DNA from: Nocardioides zhouii | GTDB taxonomy: Bacteria; Actinomycetota; Actinomycetes; Propionibacteriales; Nocardioidaceae | Direction of reading: 5' to 3' | DNA: 64,000 nt | Assembly (NCBI RefSeq): GCF_004137345.1 | Contig: NZ_SDWV01000005.1 | Location: 1 to 64,000 of the forward strand | Shown: positions 44,108 to 53,657 of the stretch, one piece after another | How positions within the stretch are numbered: position 1 is the first letter of the stretch | Layout of the letters: each line of letters opens with the position of its first letter | Notes under the pieces: generated by a model | What the model was told of the DNA's origin: nothing | Seen by the model: the letters and a program-made list of their open reading frames with translations, nothing else | The model's database searches: none | Translations under genes and position numbers: made by a program

Positions 44108-44628
44108 CAGTCGTCCTTCTCGTCGGTCGTGTCGCTCGTGCTGGGGTCGCTCGTGGTGCTCCTGCGGTTGAACTCGACCTGCACCAGGGCCTTGGCGACG
44201 TCGGCGTACGCCACCTCGTGCCGGCTGCCGTCCACGTCGAGCGTGGCCGAGTCGTCGGACGAGCCGACGATGCGCCCGGTCAGCTCGCTGCCGTCGGCGA
44301 GGGTCGCCTTGACGAGGCGGTCCTCGTTGCGGCGCCAGTGGCGGGCCAGGGTCAGCGGTCGGTCGACGCCGCGGGAGGTCACCTCGAGCGTGTAGGGCAT
44401 CTCGCCCATCACGTCGGAGTCGTCGAGCACCCGGGACACCTCGCGGGTCGCGTCGGCGACGTCGTCGAGCGTCACGCCGCCGTCCTTGTCGACCGCGACG
44501 CGCAGCACCCGGCGCTTGCCGGCGGGGGTGACCTCGACGGCCTCGACGTCAAAGCCCATGACACTCAAGGGGTCGATCAGCTCCGCTTCGATGCGGTCCC
44601 GGGTGGCGTCCTGGCGGGGGGTGCTCAT
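44107..44628 (-). CDS. rimP: Ribosome maturation factor RimP
   Basis: A 173-residue RimP that assists 30S assembly. N-terminal domain with [16 protein letters not shown] near residue 13, [13 protein letters not shown] near 45, and the signature [14 protein letters not shown] near 79. A Ser/Thr/Asp-rich tail follows. It is the first gene of the operon through nusA to truB and diverges from a lipoprotein gene. Confidence 0.95.
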   Translation of the reverse strand: MSTPRQDATRDRIEAELIDPLSVMGFDVEAVEVTPAGKRRVLRVAVDKDGGVTLDDVADATREVSRVLDDSDVMGEMPYTLEVTSRGVDRPLTLARHWRRNEDRLVKATLADGSELTGRIVGSSDDSATLDVDGSRHEVAYADVAKALVQVEFNRRSTTSDPSTSDTTDEKDD

Positions 44629-44743
44629 GGGGCTGCGACCTCCTGTGAAGTTGTCGAAAGGGTCACGATAGCGGCCGTGGCCACGGGCCGGTCATCCGCC
44701 GCCGACTGGTCCGGTCAGGTCCCCGCTGGCTTATGGTTCGGGC

Positions 44744-45247
44744 GTGCCCGGACGCCGCCTCTCACGTCGTACGACGCTGGGCTCGGCGCTCGCCGCACCC
44801 ATCGTGCTGGCCGGCTGCGACATCGACCCGCCGCCGCGTGCGTCGGGTACCTCGTCGGCGACACCCGAACCGCCGGAGGATTTCGAGCTGGTGGCCACGG
44901 TCGTGGGTTCGCTGGTCCGCGCGCTCGCGGTGCTCGACGCGGCCTCGGCCGCGGTGCCCGCCCTCGGCCCACGGCTGGACCCGGTCGCGACCGCGCACGC
45001 AGCGCACCTCGACGTGCTGGTCGGGGCGGTGCCGGAGGCCGACGTGCCCATCGCCGATCCCCCGCGCATCGCTGCCCGCCCCGAGGCCGCCCTGGCGGCG
45101 GTCGGGCGGTCCGAGCAGCGGCTGCTCCGCGAGGTGCGCGCCGGCTGTCTCGGGGCCGCGAGCGGCGACCTGGCCCGCGTACTGGCGAGCGTCGCCGCCT
45201 CGACGTCGCAGCACGCCGCGTCTCTCGCGACCGGAGCCCCCCGATGA
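44744..45247 (+). CDS. Putative Tat-exported lipoprotein
   Basis: A 167-residue protein with a short twin-arginine signal (L-S-R-R-T-T-L-G, hydrophobic stretch) ending in a lipobox-like L-A-G-C (Cys near residue 25), then an Asp/Pro-rich linker and a mostly helical domain rich in Ala/Leu/Val. One internal Cys is present near 133. It pairs by a 4-bp overlap with a DUF4439 ferritin-like protein, and the helical domain itself may be ferritin-like. The function is unknown. The GTG start was chosen for the signal. Confidence 0.65.
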   Translation: MPGRRLSRRTTLGSALAAPIVLAGCDIDPPPRASGTSSATPEPPEDFELVATVVGSLVRALAVLDAASAAVPALGPRLDPVATAHAAHLDVLVGAVPEADVPIADPPRIAARPEAALAAVGRSEQRLLREVRAGCLGAASGDLARVLASVAASTSQHAASLATGAPR

Positions 45248-45672
45248 CGGTCCTGGATGCCCTGCAGGTCACCCTCGGTGACGAGCACGCGGCCCTCTAC
45301 ACGTACGGCGTGCTGGGTGCCCGCACGTCGCAGTCCGCGACGCCGGAGCTCTACGCCGCGATCGCGTCCGCCTACCGACGCCACCGTTCGCGCCGCGACC
45401 AGCTGCGGGTGCTCGTGGAGGAGGCCGGCGGTGAGCCGGTGGCCGCAGCGGCGGCGTACGAGGTGGACGGCCCGCTGCTGCGTGCGCCCCAGGTGCAGGC
45501 GGCTGCGCTGGCCACCGAGGAGTCGAGCGTCGAGGTGCTGACCGCCCTGGTCGCCCAGTCGGTCGGAGCCGTACGCGAGTGGGCGCTCGTGGAGGCGACC
45601 TGGTCGGCCACGTGGCAACTCGAGCTGGGCGGCTCCGCGCAGACCTGGCCTGGCGCCCCCGAGCTCGACTGA
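45244..45672 (+). CDS. DUF4439 ferritin-like protein
   Basis: A 142-residue all-helical protein of the actinobacterial DUF4439 ferritin-like family: L-x-x-T-L-G-D-E-H-A-A-L-Y-T-Y-G near the start (E-H pair as possible metal ligands) and A-T-E-E-S-S-V-E-V near residue 90. No signal is present. The ATG overlaps the lipoprotein stop (ATGA). Whether it binds metal is not shown; the paired helices carry Glu and His in the right type of pattern. Confidence 0.8.
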   Translation: MTVLDALQVTLGDEHAALYTYGVLGARTSQSATPELYAAIASAYRRHRSRRDQLRVLVEEAGGEPVAAAAAYEVDGPLLRAPQVQAAALATEESSVEVLTALVAQSVGAVREWALVEATWSATWQLELGGSAQTWPGAPELD

Positions 45673-45723
45673 TCCTTGACGGGATCTCGACCGGTTCTCC
45701 CGCGTCAGCCCCGTACATGAGAA

Positions 45724-45790
45724 ACGGCCCGCGGCCTCAGCCTTTGGGAAAGTCCCGAGATCTCTCCCAAAGGCCGAGGACGCGGACCGT
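45724..45790 (-). terminator. Long hairpin overlapping a small ORF
   Basis: Arms of 26 bp (45724-45749 and 45765-45790) with three mismatches and a 15-base loop. On the minus strand the stem is followed by GTTTCTC, a terminator-like T run. It contains the end of the 25-codon ORF at 45737-45814. It also lies 52 bp after the DUF4439 stop and may serve as its terminator on the plus strand. Confidence 0.7.
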
Positions 45791-45814
45791 CTTGATGGGG
45801 TTGGTCAGCATCAC
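45737..45814 (-). CDS. Putative 25-residue leader peptide
   Basis: A GTG-initiated 25-codon ORF that starts V-M-L-T-N-P-I-K-T-V and ends R-S-R-D-F-P-K-G. AGGAGGGG lies 9-11 bases upstream, one of the strongest ribosome sites in the window. Its last 18 codons lie inside the terminator hairpin at 45724-45790, the arrangement of a ribosome-controlled attenuator. No gene follows on this strand before convergent genes, so it may instead be an sRNA or a true micro-protein. Function unknown. Confidence 0.45.
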   Translation of the reverse strand: MMLTNPIKTVRVLGLWERSRDFPKG

Positions 45815-45850
45815 CCTGTGTGGCCCCTCCTGTGGGGGTGGCGGAACCAC

Positions 45851-45913
45851 ATGCACAATCATGCATTCGATCCGGAGAATTCGTAAGTACATCGGACTTG
45901 CATGTTCATGCAA
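45851..45913. promoter_or_regulatory. Two ATGCA-type palindromes in an A/T-rich patch
   Basis: ATGCA-CAATCA-TGCAT (45851-45866) and TTGCATG-TT-CATGCAA (45898-45913) lie in a patch with much lower GC than its surroundings, upstream of the leader-peptide ORF on the minus strand. TTGCAT with an 18-bp spacer to TACTTA is a possible promoter overlapping the second palindrome. They look like operators, regulator unknown. Confidence 0.45.
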
Positions 45914-45951
45914 CGCACAAAGATGCAGGACCGCTCCCGCGTGACCCCGGT

Positions 45952-46683
45952 TCAGCCGGCCGACGCGCCGTCGTCCCAGGACCGGACGACGTCCGGGATC
46001 CGGGCGAGGGACGTGACGCTGGCGTCGGGATCGCCCTCGGTGTGGCCGACCTGCTCTGCCGGGATGCTGCTCAGCGGGACGTGGATCGCCCGGAGGCCGG
46101 CGTTGTGGGCACCCCAGACGTCGTCGAAGAGCCGGTCCCCCACGTAGACGCACGCAGCGGGGTCGCTCACGCCGACGGCGTCCATCGCGGCGCCGAAAGC
46201 GCGCGGCGAGGGCTTGGTCCACGGGATCTCGCTCGAGTACACGTCGCCATCGACGAGGTCGTAGACGCCGTCGCGCTCGAAGAAGCCGACGTGCCACTCA
46301 CGCGGCCAGATGGTGTTCGAGAGCACGCCGACCTTGATCCCCCTCGACCTCAGCTCCTCCCACATCGGCCGGACCTCGGGATCGGTGAGCGTGTGCGGCT
46401 CCCAGAACTCGTAGTAGGCGCGGAGCAGGTCGGGGTCGTGGTCGAGCCCGGCCTCGGTGAAGAGGTCCGCGATGGTCGAGCTCTGCTGGTGGTCCCGGCT
46501 GCGCCCCCACACGATGTCGCCGGCGCGGTGGAGCCGCTCGGCGTGCGCGTGGTGGTCGTCGTCGGGCGACGGCGTGGTGCGTACGGCCTGCGCGAGCGCC
46601 ACCGACTCGGCGTGGAAGTCCACGTCGTGCCACCGCGTGAGGGTGCCGCCCCAGTCGAAGATGACCGCCTCGATCGCACTCAT
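45952..46683 (-). CDS. HAD-superfamily hydrolase
   Basis: A 243-residue HAD hydrolase, probably a small-molecule phosphatase. Motif I is F-D-W-G-G-T-L-T (nucleophile Asp near residue 10), motif II is V-L-S-N-T near 124, motif III Lys is in W-T-K-P-S-P near 156 and motif IV is Y-V-G-D-R-L-F-D-D near 176. A helical cap lies between motifs I and II. In motif I the second position is W and the usual D-x-D-G-T becomes D-W-G-G-T, as in a recognised phosphatase subset. The substrate is unknown. Confidence 0.88.
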   Translation of the reverse strand: MSAIEAVIFDWGGTLTRWHDVDFHAESVALAQAVRTTPSPDDDHHAHAERLHRAGDIVWGRSRDHQQSSTIADLFTEAGLDHDPDLLRAYYEFWEPHTLTDPEVRPMWEELRSRGIKVGVLSNTIWPREWHVGFFERDGVYDLVDGDVYSSEIPWTKPSPRAFGAAMDAVGVSDPAACVYVGDRLFDDVWGAHNAGLRAIHVPLSSIPAEQVGHTEGDPDASVTSLARIPDVVRSWDDGASAG

Positions 46684-46707
46684 ACGGGCGAATCTATCCG
46701 CGGACGG

Positions 46708-46805
46708 CGACACCAACGTAGGCAGTTCGAGGTCCGACCCGGTCCCGCCACGCTCACGAGAGCGCGCTCAGCCTCGAACTGCCTGCATGGTGTCGGGTGG
46801 GCGGG
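46708..46805. repeat. 98-bp inverted-repeat element between HAD gene and proS
   Basis: Outer arms CGACACCA (46708-46715) and TGGTGTCG (46798-46805), inner perfect 13-bp arms AGGCAGTTCGAGG (46720-46732) and CCTCGAACTGCCT (46782-46794), and a small central hairpin CGCTC-ACGA-GAGCG. It lies after the proS stop and before the HAD start. It could terminate proS, but its length and layered symmetry suggest a dispersed element. Confidence 0.75.
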
Positions 46806-46819
46806 CTCTGGAGGCAAGA

Positions 46820-48595
46820 TCAGCCGCGGACAGCCGACACGATGTGTGCGGCGGCGTCGCCGACGGCGACCTCCTGGCGCTCGTCGGTGCGGCGGTCGCG
46901 GACCTCGATCGTGCCGTCGGCGAGGCCGCGGCCGACCGTGACGATCGTGGGGACGCCGATGAGCTCGGCGTCCTTGAACTTCACGCCGGGGCTGACCTTG
47001 CCGCGGCGGTCGTCGTAGAGGACCTCGATGCCCTGCTCGGACAGGTCGGCAACGAGCGACTCGGCGAACTCGAAGATCGCGTCGTCCTTGCCGGCCGCGA
47101 CGACGTGGACGTCGGCGGGCGCGACGTTGCGCGGCCAGCAGAGCCCGATGTCGTCGAGGGTGCCCTCGGCGATGGCGGCGACCGCACGCGACGGGCCGAT
47201 GCCGTACGAGCCCATCGTGACGGTCACGAGCTTGCCGTTCTCGTCGAGCACCTGGAGCCCGAGGGCCTGGGCGTAGCTGCGGCCGAGCTGGAAGATGTGG
47301 CCCATCTCGATGCCGCGGGCGGACTCGAGCGAGCCCTCGAGGCAGTTGGGGCAGGTGTCGCCGTCGCGGACGTCGGCGGCCTCGATGGTGCCGTCGGGCG
47401 TGAAGTCGCGCCCCACGACCATGTCGATGACGTGGGAGCCGTGGACGTTGGCACCGGTGACCCAGCGGGTGCCCTCGACGATGCGCGGGTCGACGAGGAA
47501 GCGGATGCCCGACGTCGACTCCTCCCCCAGCGCCCCGGGGCCGATGTAGCCCTTGACCAGCGCGGGGTGCTTCGCGAACTCGGCCTCGTCCATCGCCTCG
47601 ACCTCGATGGGCTCGAGCTGGCCCTCGAGGCGCTTCTGGTCGACCTCGCGGTCGCCGGGCACGCCGATGGCGAGCGGCTCGCGGGTGCCGTCGGGATGCT
47701 TGAGCACGACCAGCACGTTCTTGAGGGTGTCGCCGGCCGCCCAGGGGCGGTCGTCGCGCGGGTAGGTCGCGTTGAGGTGGTCGACCAGGGTGTCGATGGT
47801 CGGGGTGCCGGGCGTGTCCTCCGCGTGCGCGGCGGGCGCGTCGTCGTACGCGATCGCCTCGGGCGCGCGCACGGTCACTGCCTCGACGTTGGCGGCGTAG
47901 TCGCAGTGGGTGCAGCGGACGTAGGTGTCCTCGCCGACCTCTGCCTTGGCGAGGAACTCCTCGCTGGCCGAGCCGCCCATCGCACCGGACGTCGCCTTGA
48001 CGATGACGTACTCGAAGCCGAGCCGGTCGAAGATCCGGATGTACGCGTCGCGGTGCAGCTGGTACGACGCGGCCAGGCCGGCGTCGTCGATGTCGAAGGA
48101 GTAGGAGTCCTTCATCACGAACTCACGCCCGCGCAGCAGCCCGGCGCGCGGGCGGGCCTCGTCGCGGTACTTGTTCTGGATCTGGTAGATCGAGAGCGGC
48201 AGGTCCTTGTAGGAGGAGTAGAGGTCCTTCACCACGAGGGTGAACATCTCCTCATGCGTGGGGCCGAGGAGGTAGTCGCCACCCTTGCGGTCCTGGAGCC
48301 GGAAGATGTTGGGTCCGTAGTCGGTCCACCGGTTCGTCGCGTCGTAGGGCTCCTTGGGCAGCAGCGCGGGGAACGACAGCTCCTGGGCGCCCATGTCGTC
48401 CATCTCCTCGCGGATGATGGCCTCGATCTTGCGCAGCACCCGCAGCCCGAGCGGCAGCCAGCTGTAGATGCCGGGCGCGGCACGGCGGATGTAGCCGGCA
48501 CGGACCAGCAAGCGGTGGCTCGGGACCTCGGCGTCGTTGGGGTCGTCGCGCAGGGTGCGCACGAACAGGGTCGACATGCGGAGGACTCGGGCCAT
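46820..48595 (-). CDS. proS: Prolyl-tRNA synthetase
   Basis: A 591-residue bacterial-type class II ProRS. Motif 1 region and the catalytic core (P-T-H-E-E near residue 112, R-D-E-A-R-P-R motif 2 near 140) flank an insertion editing domain (about 225-400) that hydrolyses Ala-tRNA(Pro). Motif 3 (S-Y-G-I-G-P-S-R near 455) and the anticodon-binding domain follow. A second in-frame ATG lies at 48577. In actinobacteria proS usually lies close to ispG and rimP, as here, but the sigma/CHAT/subtilase module splits it from the ispG block. Confidence 0.96.
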   Translation of the reverse strand: MARVLRMSTLFVRTLRDDPNDAEVPSHRLLVRAGYIRRAAPGIYSWLPLGLRVLRKIEAIIREEMDDMGAQELSFPALLPKEPYDATNRWTDYGPNIFRLQDRKGGDYLLGPTHEEMFTLVVKDLYSSYKDLPLSIYQIQNKYRDEARPRAGLLRGREFVMKDSYSFDIDDAGLAASYQLHRDAYIRIFDRLGFEYVIVKATSGAMGGSASEEFLAKAEVGEDTYVRCTHCDYAANVEAVTVRAPEAIAYDDAPAAHAEDTPGTPTIDTLVDHLNATYPRDDRPWAAGDTLKNVLVVLKHPDGTREPLAIGVPGDREVDQKRLEGQLEPIEVEAMDEAEFAKHPALVKGYIGPGALGEESTSGIRFLVDPRIVEGTRWVTGANVHGSHVIDMVVGRDFTPDGTIEAADVRDGDTCPNCLEGSLESARGIEMGHIFQLGRSYAQALGLQVLDENGKLVTVTMGSYGIGPSRAVAAIAEGTLDDIGLCWPRNVAPADVHVVAAGKDDAIFEFAESLVADLSEQGIEVLYDDRRGKVSPGVKFKDAELIGVPTIVTVGRGLADGTIEVRDRRTDERQEVAVGDAAAHIVSAVRG

Positions 48596-48725
48596 GGGCG
48601 CAAGGATAGGTGCGGGCCGTCGGGCGCCGCGAACGGGTTGATCGCCAGCCGGAGGCAACCTCGTGGCGACGTACGACGTCTCCTCCACGACAGGCACCGC
48701 ACCGGCCACCTCGGGAGCACCCACC

Positions 48726-49691
48726 ATGCATCGCTCGACCACCACCGCCCTCTTCACGGCCCTCGCGGCAGCCGCCGCGCTCGCCGTGCCCGCCCAGGCA
48801 GCCGCGCCGACCGTGGAGCTCCAGCCGGACCGGCTCACCCGCGGGGCGGACATCGCCGTCCCCCACATCGAGGAAGGCGACTTCGTCGACGGCGAGCGCC
48901 GCGTCGAGCTCCCGGGAACGGTGGCGAGCGTCATCGGGGAGGTCGCCGACGGGTGGCTGGTCGGCACGAACAACGTGGACCGCAACCGCAACCGGCGCGT
49001 CGTACGGGTGGCAGCGGACGGCTCCGTCACCGACGTCCTGCGCAACCTCGACACGTCGACCGTGGTGCTGTCGGCCGACGGCAGCACGCTCGCCTGGCAG
49101 CAGTACGTCAGCGGCGGGCGCAAGACGATCACCTACGCCTACGACGTCGCCACAGCGACCGTGACCGGCGAGAAGGGACCCGGTCCCTACGTCACCCTGC
49201 TCGACGTCGCGGCCGACCGGGTGGTCCTCGGCGCCGGGCAGCGCGTGCTGCAGTGGCGGCCGAGCACGGGCAGGCAGCGGACCCTCGTGAAGAAGGCGGC
49301 CGGATCGGTCAGCATCGAGCACGACCTGCTCAGCATCTACACCAGGGATCCGTACGCCGGCGGCTGCACGAAGCTGGTGCGGCTCAGTGACCCGGGCCAG
49401 ACGGTGTGGAAGTCCTGCCGGGACCGGATCGCGGCCTTCTCCCCCGACGGGACGCAGCTGCTGACCTTCCACATCCTCACCGACGGCGTCGGCCCCGGCG
49501 AGATCCACCTGCGCGAGGTCGACGGCACGAAGCTGGCGACTTGGACGACCAACTGGTTCAGCGGGTGGGAGTGGGAGTCGCCCGGCACGGTGCTGCTCGA
49601 CGTCAACGGGGAGCGGAGGTCTGCGACCGTACGCTGCGTGCTCGCGCAGTGCGAGGACGCGACCGACCCCGTAAAGGTCCAGGCGCCCTAG
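48726..49691 (+). CDS. Secreted beta-propeller-like protein
   Basis: A 321-residue exported protein: signal peptide about 1-25 ([14 protein letters not shown]), then repeated beta-strand units with W/D/G patterns (V-A-D-G-W-L-V-G-T near 78, [10 protein letters not shown] near 120, F-S-P-D-G-T-Q-L near 240) typical of WD40/TolB-like propellers. Two Cys pairs are possible near the C-terminus. The function is unknown. ATG at 48726 was preferred over 48663 because it begins the signal. Its end overlaps the convergent CHAT gene by 4 bp. Confidence 0.7.
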   Translation: MHRSTTTALFTALAAAAALAVPAQAAAPTVELQPDRLTRGADIAVPHIEEGDFVDGERRVELPGTVASVIGEVADGWLVGTNNVDRNRNRRVVRVAADGSVTDVLRNLDTSTVVLSADGSTLAWQQYVSGGRKTITYAYDVATATVTGEKGPGPYVTLLDVAADRVVLGAGQRVLQWRPSTGRQRTLVKKAAGSVSIEHDLLSIYTRDPYAGGCTKLVRLSDPGQTVWKSCRDRIAAFSPDGTQLLTFHILTDGVGPGEIHLREVDGTKLATWTTNWFSGWEWESPGTVLLDVNGERRSATVRCVLAQCEDATDPVKVQAP

Positions 49692-52273
49692 CTGCCCAGC
49701 ACGGTGAACGACGCCGCCGTGGCGGCCAGCACCGGGTCGCCGGCGGCCACCTGACGCGCGGCGAGCAGCGCCTCGCCGAGGCCAGCGCCCGCGCGCAGGC
49801 TCGCGTGCAGCGCGACCATCACCTCGACGGTCGCGGCGTCGTCCACCTCGGCGAGGCTCGAGACCACCCCAGCGGTGCCCATCGACAGCAGCGCCGCGGC
49901 CAGGCCGAGCAGCTCCTGGTCGCCGACCGGCGCCATCACACCCGACTCGCAGGCGGACAGCACGACCCGGTGCGGCGGTCGCCGGAGGCGCTGGAGGTCG
50001 TGCACCAGCAGCGGGCCGTCAGCGAGGGTGAGCGAGGAGAAGAGCGGGCTGTCGTCGCGGAAGTGACCGTGGGCAGCGACATGGGCCAGGGTGGCGCCGT
50101 CGAGCGCGGCCAGCGCGGCCGCGACCGTGGCGTCCTCCCCGGCGATGACCTGCGCGGCCGGGTCCTGGGCGGCCACCGCGGGCACCTCGGCGCCGCCGCT
50201 GCCGAGCCCCGGGCCGACGAGCAGGACGCGCCGGTCGCCCTCGGCCGTCGCGGCCCGCGAGCGCAGCCACAGTCGCGCGGACGGCGTACTGGTCACGGGG
50301 CGGTCCGCCAGCGCAGGCAACAACCCCCACGGCACCCCCTGGAGGGCGGTGGTGCCGGACACCACGACACGCGCCTCCCCCACGCCGTCGAGGGAGGCAC
50401 CCATCAGGGACCGCTGGAGGCGCGCGCCGGCGACGTCCAGCTGCGTACGCCGCCCGCGCGCCGCCTGCCGCAGGGAGAACAGCGCGAAGTCCACTGCCGC
50501 GGCCGCCGCCGATGCCTCTCCCACGTGCAGGTGGCGGACCCGGCCCCGGCCCACGACGAGCGCGTGGAGGGCGCCGTCGATCTCGGTGAGCTCGACCAGC
50601 ACCGTGTCGTCCTGCGCCAGGCCCTCGAGCAGCTCACCCACGTCGAGCGCCGACGCGCTCTCGCCGGAGCCGCGGGCGTGCAGCAGGCGTCGGCGGACCA
50701 ACTGTTCGAGGCGGGTGACGCGCGCCTGCAGCTGATCGGGACTCTCTCCCTGGGCGCGTGCGCCGGCGAGGACGTGGTGCTGGGCGCGCAGGGCGGCGAG
50801 GTCGGCGGTCGTCTCCGGGTCGAGCGCGACAGCGGTCGACGGCACGACGAGCGCGTTGGCGCGCCAGCGCTCGGACCATTGGAGCAGGCGGCGGCTGTTG
50901 CCGGACGCCAGTGCCGTTCGGGTGCCGAGCTCGGCGAGTGCCGCTCCGTGGCCCGACATCACCGCGCGGAGCTCCTGGCTGCCGAGGGTCGCCCGGTGCT
51001 CGTCGAGCGCGCGGAGGCCGCGGCCGCACGCCCGCAGCACCCCGCCGGCGTCCCCGGCGGCGTCGCGGCGCTGCGCCAGCGCGAGCCAGCCCACCGCGCG
51101 GACGGCGTGGGTGCGGGCACGGCGGCTGGCCGACGCCTCCTCGAGCCACTCGTCGGCGAGGGCAGCTGCACGGGCTGAATGCACGTCCCTCGCCAGCCGC
51201 GCCCCCAGCAGCAGGGCCTGGGCGAGCTGCGGCATCGAGGCCTCGCGCATCCGGAGGACCAGCCGCTCGGCACGGCGCAGCAGCGGCCCGGAGGGCTGTC
51301 CCTGCTCGGTCCGCGCGGCGATCGCAAAGAGATCGGCCTCCAGACTGGGGGCGTGCCGCGACTGGGCGCGCATCAGCGCCGAGCCCTCGTCGGCCGCCGA
51401 AGCGGCACGAGGCCAGTCCCGGGCTGCCAGCGCCGACTCCGCCACCGAGACCAGGAGGTCGGCGCGTTCGCGGGCGAGCAAGGGCCGGGCAACCAGGGCC
51501 TGCTCGGCGACGGCGAGGGCGTCGTCGGCGAGGCCGCCCGCCAGGTAGGACGTGGCCTGGTCGAGGACCAGGTCGACGTCGGTGATGCCCAGCGCGTCGA
51601 ACTGCGCTCCCGCGTCGGCGTACGCCTCGAGCGCCTGCGGCAGGTCACCGCGGAGGTAGGACACCCAGCCCTTGTTGTGGTGCGCGATCGCGACGTCCCG
51701 GTTGCTGCCCGCGCGGACCGACAGCTCTCCGAACAGCTCGAACGCCTCGGCCGCGGAGTCGAGCGAGCCGAGCTTCGCGTCGGCCAGCCCCTGGAGGTTG
51801 AGCGCGCGTGCCTCCCACACCTCGTCACCCGCGCCCGCGAAGAGCCGGCGCGCCTGGCGCAGGTCGGCGGCGCTCTCCTCGAAGCGGGCCATCAGGTGAC
51901 CCGTCACCACGGCGCGGCGCACCAGGACCCGTCCCTTGGGCACGCCTTCGAGGGCGGCGGCGGCGCGGTCGAGGTGCCGGAGCCCCTCGCTCACCCGGCG
52001 GGTGAGGGCCAGCGACATCCCCAGGGTGGCCATCACGTCCGGCCACCGCTCGGCGTCGTCGGAGCGGCGCGCGAGTCGCAGCGCGGTCCTGAGCTCGGCC
52101 AACGCCCGGTCTGCGTGGCCGAGGTCGCGCAGCACGATGCCGACCACCTGGTGCCCGATCGAGGCGATGTAGGGATCGGGGTCGGGCACGAGCTCGACCT
52201 CGGCCGTCGCGCGCGCCGCCCCGGGGTCGGTGAACAAGGTGCGCAGCACCTCGTCCGCCTCGGCCCGGTCCAC
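49688..52273 (-). CDS. TPR-CHAT caspase-like protein
   Basis: An 861-residue protein. Residues about 15-450 are helical TPR-like repeats (A-L-A-E-L-R-T-A-L-R-L-A-R units), and the C-terminal 280 residues form a CHAT domain, a caspase-fold peptidase. The predicted catalytic dyad is present: His in H-V-A-A-H-G-H-F (near 733) and Cys in V-V-L-S-A-C-E-S-G (near 775). I chose GTG at 52273 with AAGGA upstream; an in-frame GTG at 52318 would leave only 34 bp to the divergent subtilase. Neighbours: subtilase, small partner and ECF sigma factor. CHAT proteins act in proteolytic signalling or cell-death responses. Confidence 0.85.
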   Translation of the reverse strand: MDRAEADEVLRTLFTDPGAARATAEVELVPDPDPYIASIGHQVVGIVLRDLGHADRALAELRTALRLARRSDDAERWPDVMATLGMSLALTRRVSEGLRHLDRAAAALEGVPKGRVLVRRAVVTGHLMARFEESAADLRQARRLFAGAGDEVWEARALNLQGLADAKLGSLDSAAEAFELFGELSVRAGSNRDVAIAHHNKGWVSYLRGDLPQALEAYADAGAQFDALGITDVDLVLDQATSYLAGGLADDALAVAEQALVARPLLARERADLLVSVAESALAARDWPRAASAADEGSALMRAQSRHAPSLEADLFAIAARTEQGQPSGPLLRRAERLVLRMREASMPQLAQALLLGARLARDVHSARAAALADEWLEEASASRRARTHAVRAVGWLALAQRRDAAGDAGGVLRACGRGLRALDEHRATLGSQELRAVMSGHGAALAELGTRTALASGNSRRLLQWSERWRANALVVPSTAVALDPETTADLAALRAQHHVLAGARAQGESPDQLQARVTRLEQLVRRRLLHARGSGESASALDVGELLEGLAQDDTVLVELTEIDGALHALVVGRGRVRHLHVGEASAAAAAVDFALFSLRQAARGRRTQLDVAGARLQRSLMGASLDGVGEARVVVSGTTALQGVPWGLLPALADRPVTSTPSARLWLRSRAATAEGDRRVLLVGPGLGSGGAEVPAVAAQDPAAQVIAGEDATVAAALAALDGATLAHVAAHGHFRDDSPLFSSLTLADGPLLVHDLQRLRRPPHRVVLSACESGVMAPVGDQELLGLAAALLSMGTAGVVSSLAEVDDAATVEVMVALHASLRAGAGLGEALLAARQVAAGDPVLAATAASFTVLGS

Positions 52274-52352
52274 GCCGCCATCCTTGCGGATCGAGCTGTC
52301 CCGATGGGCCGAATCCACTCCGTGAGGCCTTCCGCGGCACTAGCGTCGGAGC

Positions 52353-53642
52353 ATGAGCGACTGGAAGATCGGCAACGACTCGCGACGGCGTACGACGGAC
52401 CAGCTCCGCGACTTCCGCGCAGCCAACGACGGGCAGGTGGCCTGGGACACCGAGGCGCCGGCCGACTTCACCTACCTCTTCGATCCCGACCTGCTGCTGG
52501 TGCGCTCGGCCGACGCTGCCGCCTTCGAGCGCGCCGTCGGTGCGCTCGACGACGGGGTGCTCAAGGGGGAGCCGCGGATCGACGTCGAGCTCCTCGACGG
52601 CGAGCTGCTCCGCTACGCGCTGCCGGAGCGCCCGCGCGGAGAATCAGTGCCGGAGCTGCTCGACCTGCTCGAAGCGGCCGGGCTGCCCCTGGGCGCGGCC
52701 TCGCCGGACCACTGGGTCCACGTCGCGCCCGGTGGCGGCGGCGGAGGGACGGCGTGCCCGGCGACCGAGCCGGAGGAGACCGGCCTGACCGAACCCTGGC
52801 CGCCGCAGGCACCGCAGAAGAAGAAATCCTGCGACGTCAGTGTCGTGGTCGTCGACACCGGCTGGAACCCGCCGTCGGGCAACGACCCGCGGACGCCTTG
52901 GCTGCACGGCGTCACGGGCGACGACGAGGACAACGGCCCGGACCTGCGACCGTACGCCGGGCACGGGACGTTCATCGCCGGGATCGTGCGCTGCGTGGCC
53001 CCCGCGACCACCGTCTTCGTGGAGGGCTTCGCCGTCGGCGGCATGGGCGGCGGCGGGATCCTGGAGTCTGACCTGATCAGCCAGCTCGAGGAGGCGCTCA
53101 CCCACGACCCGCAGGTGATCAACCTGTCCGCCGGGTGCCGGACGCGGCTCGACCTGCCATCGATCGCGCTCGAGGTCTTCCACCGGACCCGGTTGCGCAA
53201 GCGCGACTGCGTGCTGGTCGCCGCCGCGGGCAACGACTCGTGGGCGGCGCCCTTCTGGCCCGCGGCCTTCGACTGGTGCGTCGGCGTCGGGTCGCTGGAC
53301 CGCGACGGCCGCGTGTCGGACTTCTCCAACTTCGGCGTCTCCGCCGACGTCTACGCGCTCGGCCGCAACCACGTCAACGCGTTCCCCGACGGCACCTTCG
53401 TGTGCCACGAGAGTCCGGACAAGGGCGACGTACGGGTGTTCAGCACGGGCCTGGCCCGGTGGAGCGGTACGTCGTTCGCGGCGCCGGTCGTGGCCGGGCT
53501 CATCGCACGCCACATCTCCGAGACCGGTTCGTCGGCAGCTGAGGCGCGGGACGCGGTCCTCGCCAGTGCGGCGTACGACTCCGACCCGATCGTCGGTCCG
53601 CACCTCGAGCTGCGCCAGCCGTACCCGCACCACCACCCCTGA
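52353..53642 (+). CDS. Cytoplasmic S8 (subtilisin-like) serine protease
   Basis: A 429-residue subtilase. A unique N-terminal domain (about 1-125) ends in a Gly-rich linker and is followed by the peptidase domain with the full triad: Asp168 in V-V-V-D-T-G-W, His204 in A-G-H-G-T-F and Ser374 in G-T-S-F-A-A-P. The oxyanion Asn is in A-A-G-N-D-S near 292. No signal peptide or transmembrane anchor is visible, unlike mycosins, so it is likely cytoplasmic. It diverges from the CHAT gene across 79 bp and converges with the sigma/partner pair. Confidence 0.9.
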   Translation: MSDWKIGNDSRRRTTDQLRDFRAANDGQVAWDTEAPADFTYLFDPDLLLVRSADAAAFERAVGALDDGVLKGEPRIDVELLDGELLRYALPERPRGESVPELLDLLEAAGLPLGAASPDHWVHVAPGGGGGGTACPATEPEETGLTEPWPPQAPQKKKSCDVSVVVVDTGWNPPSGNDPRTPWLHGVTGDDEDNGPDLRPYAGHGTFIAGIVRCVAPATTVFVEGFAVGGMGGGGILESDLISQLEEALTHDPQVINLSAGCRTRLDLPSIALEVFHRTRLRKRDCVLVAAAGNDSWAAPFWPAAFDWCVGVGSLDRDGRVSDFSNFGVSADVYALGRNHVNAFPDGTFVCHESPDKGDVRVFSTGLARWSGTSFAAPVVAGLIARHISETGSSAAEARDAVLASAAYDSDPIVGPHLELRQPYPHHHP

Positions 53643-53657
53643 TCGGGGCGGCGGCGC

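Noticed and set aside
45724..45814. Attenuator controlling a downstream gene
   Set aside because: The next genes in that direction are convergent, so no target is visible; kept only as an orphan leader-like unit.
52274..52318. Longer start of the CHAT gene at GTG 52318
   Set aside because: Poor ribosome-site spacing and only 34 bp to the divergent subtilase start; GTG 52273 is better supported, though not proven.
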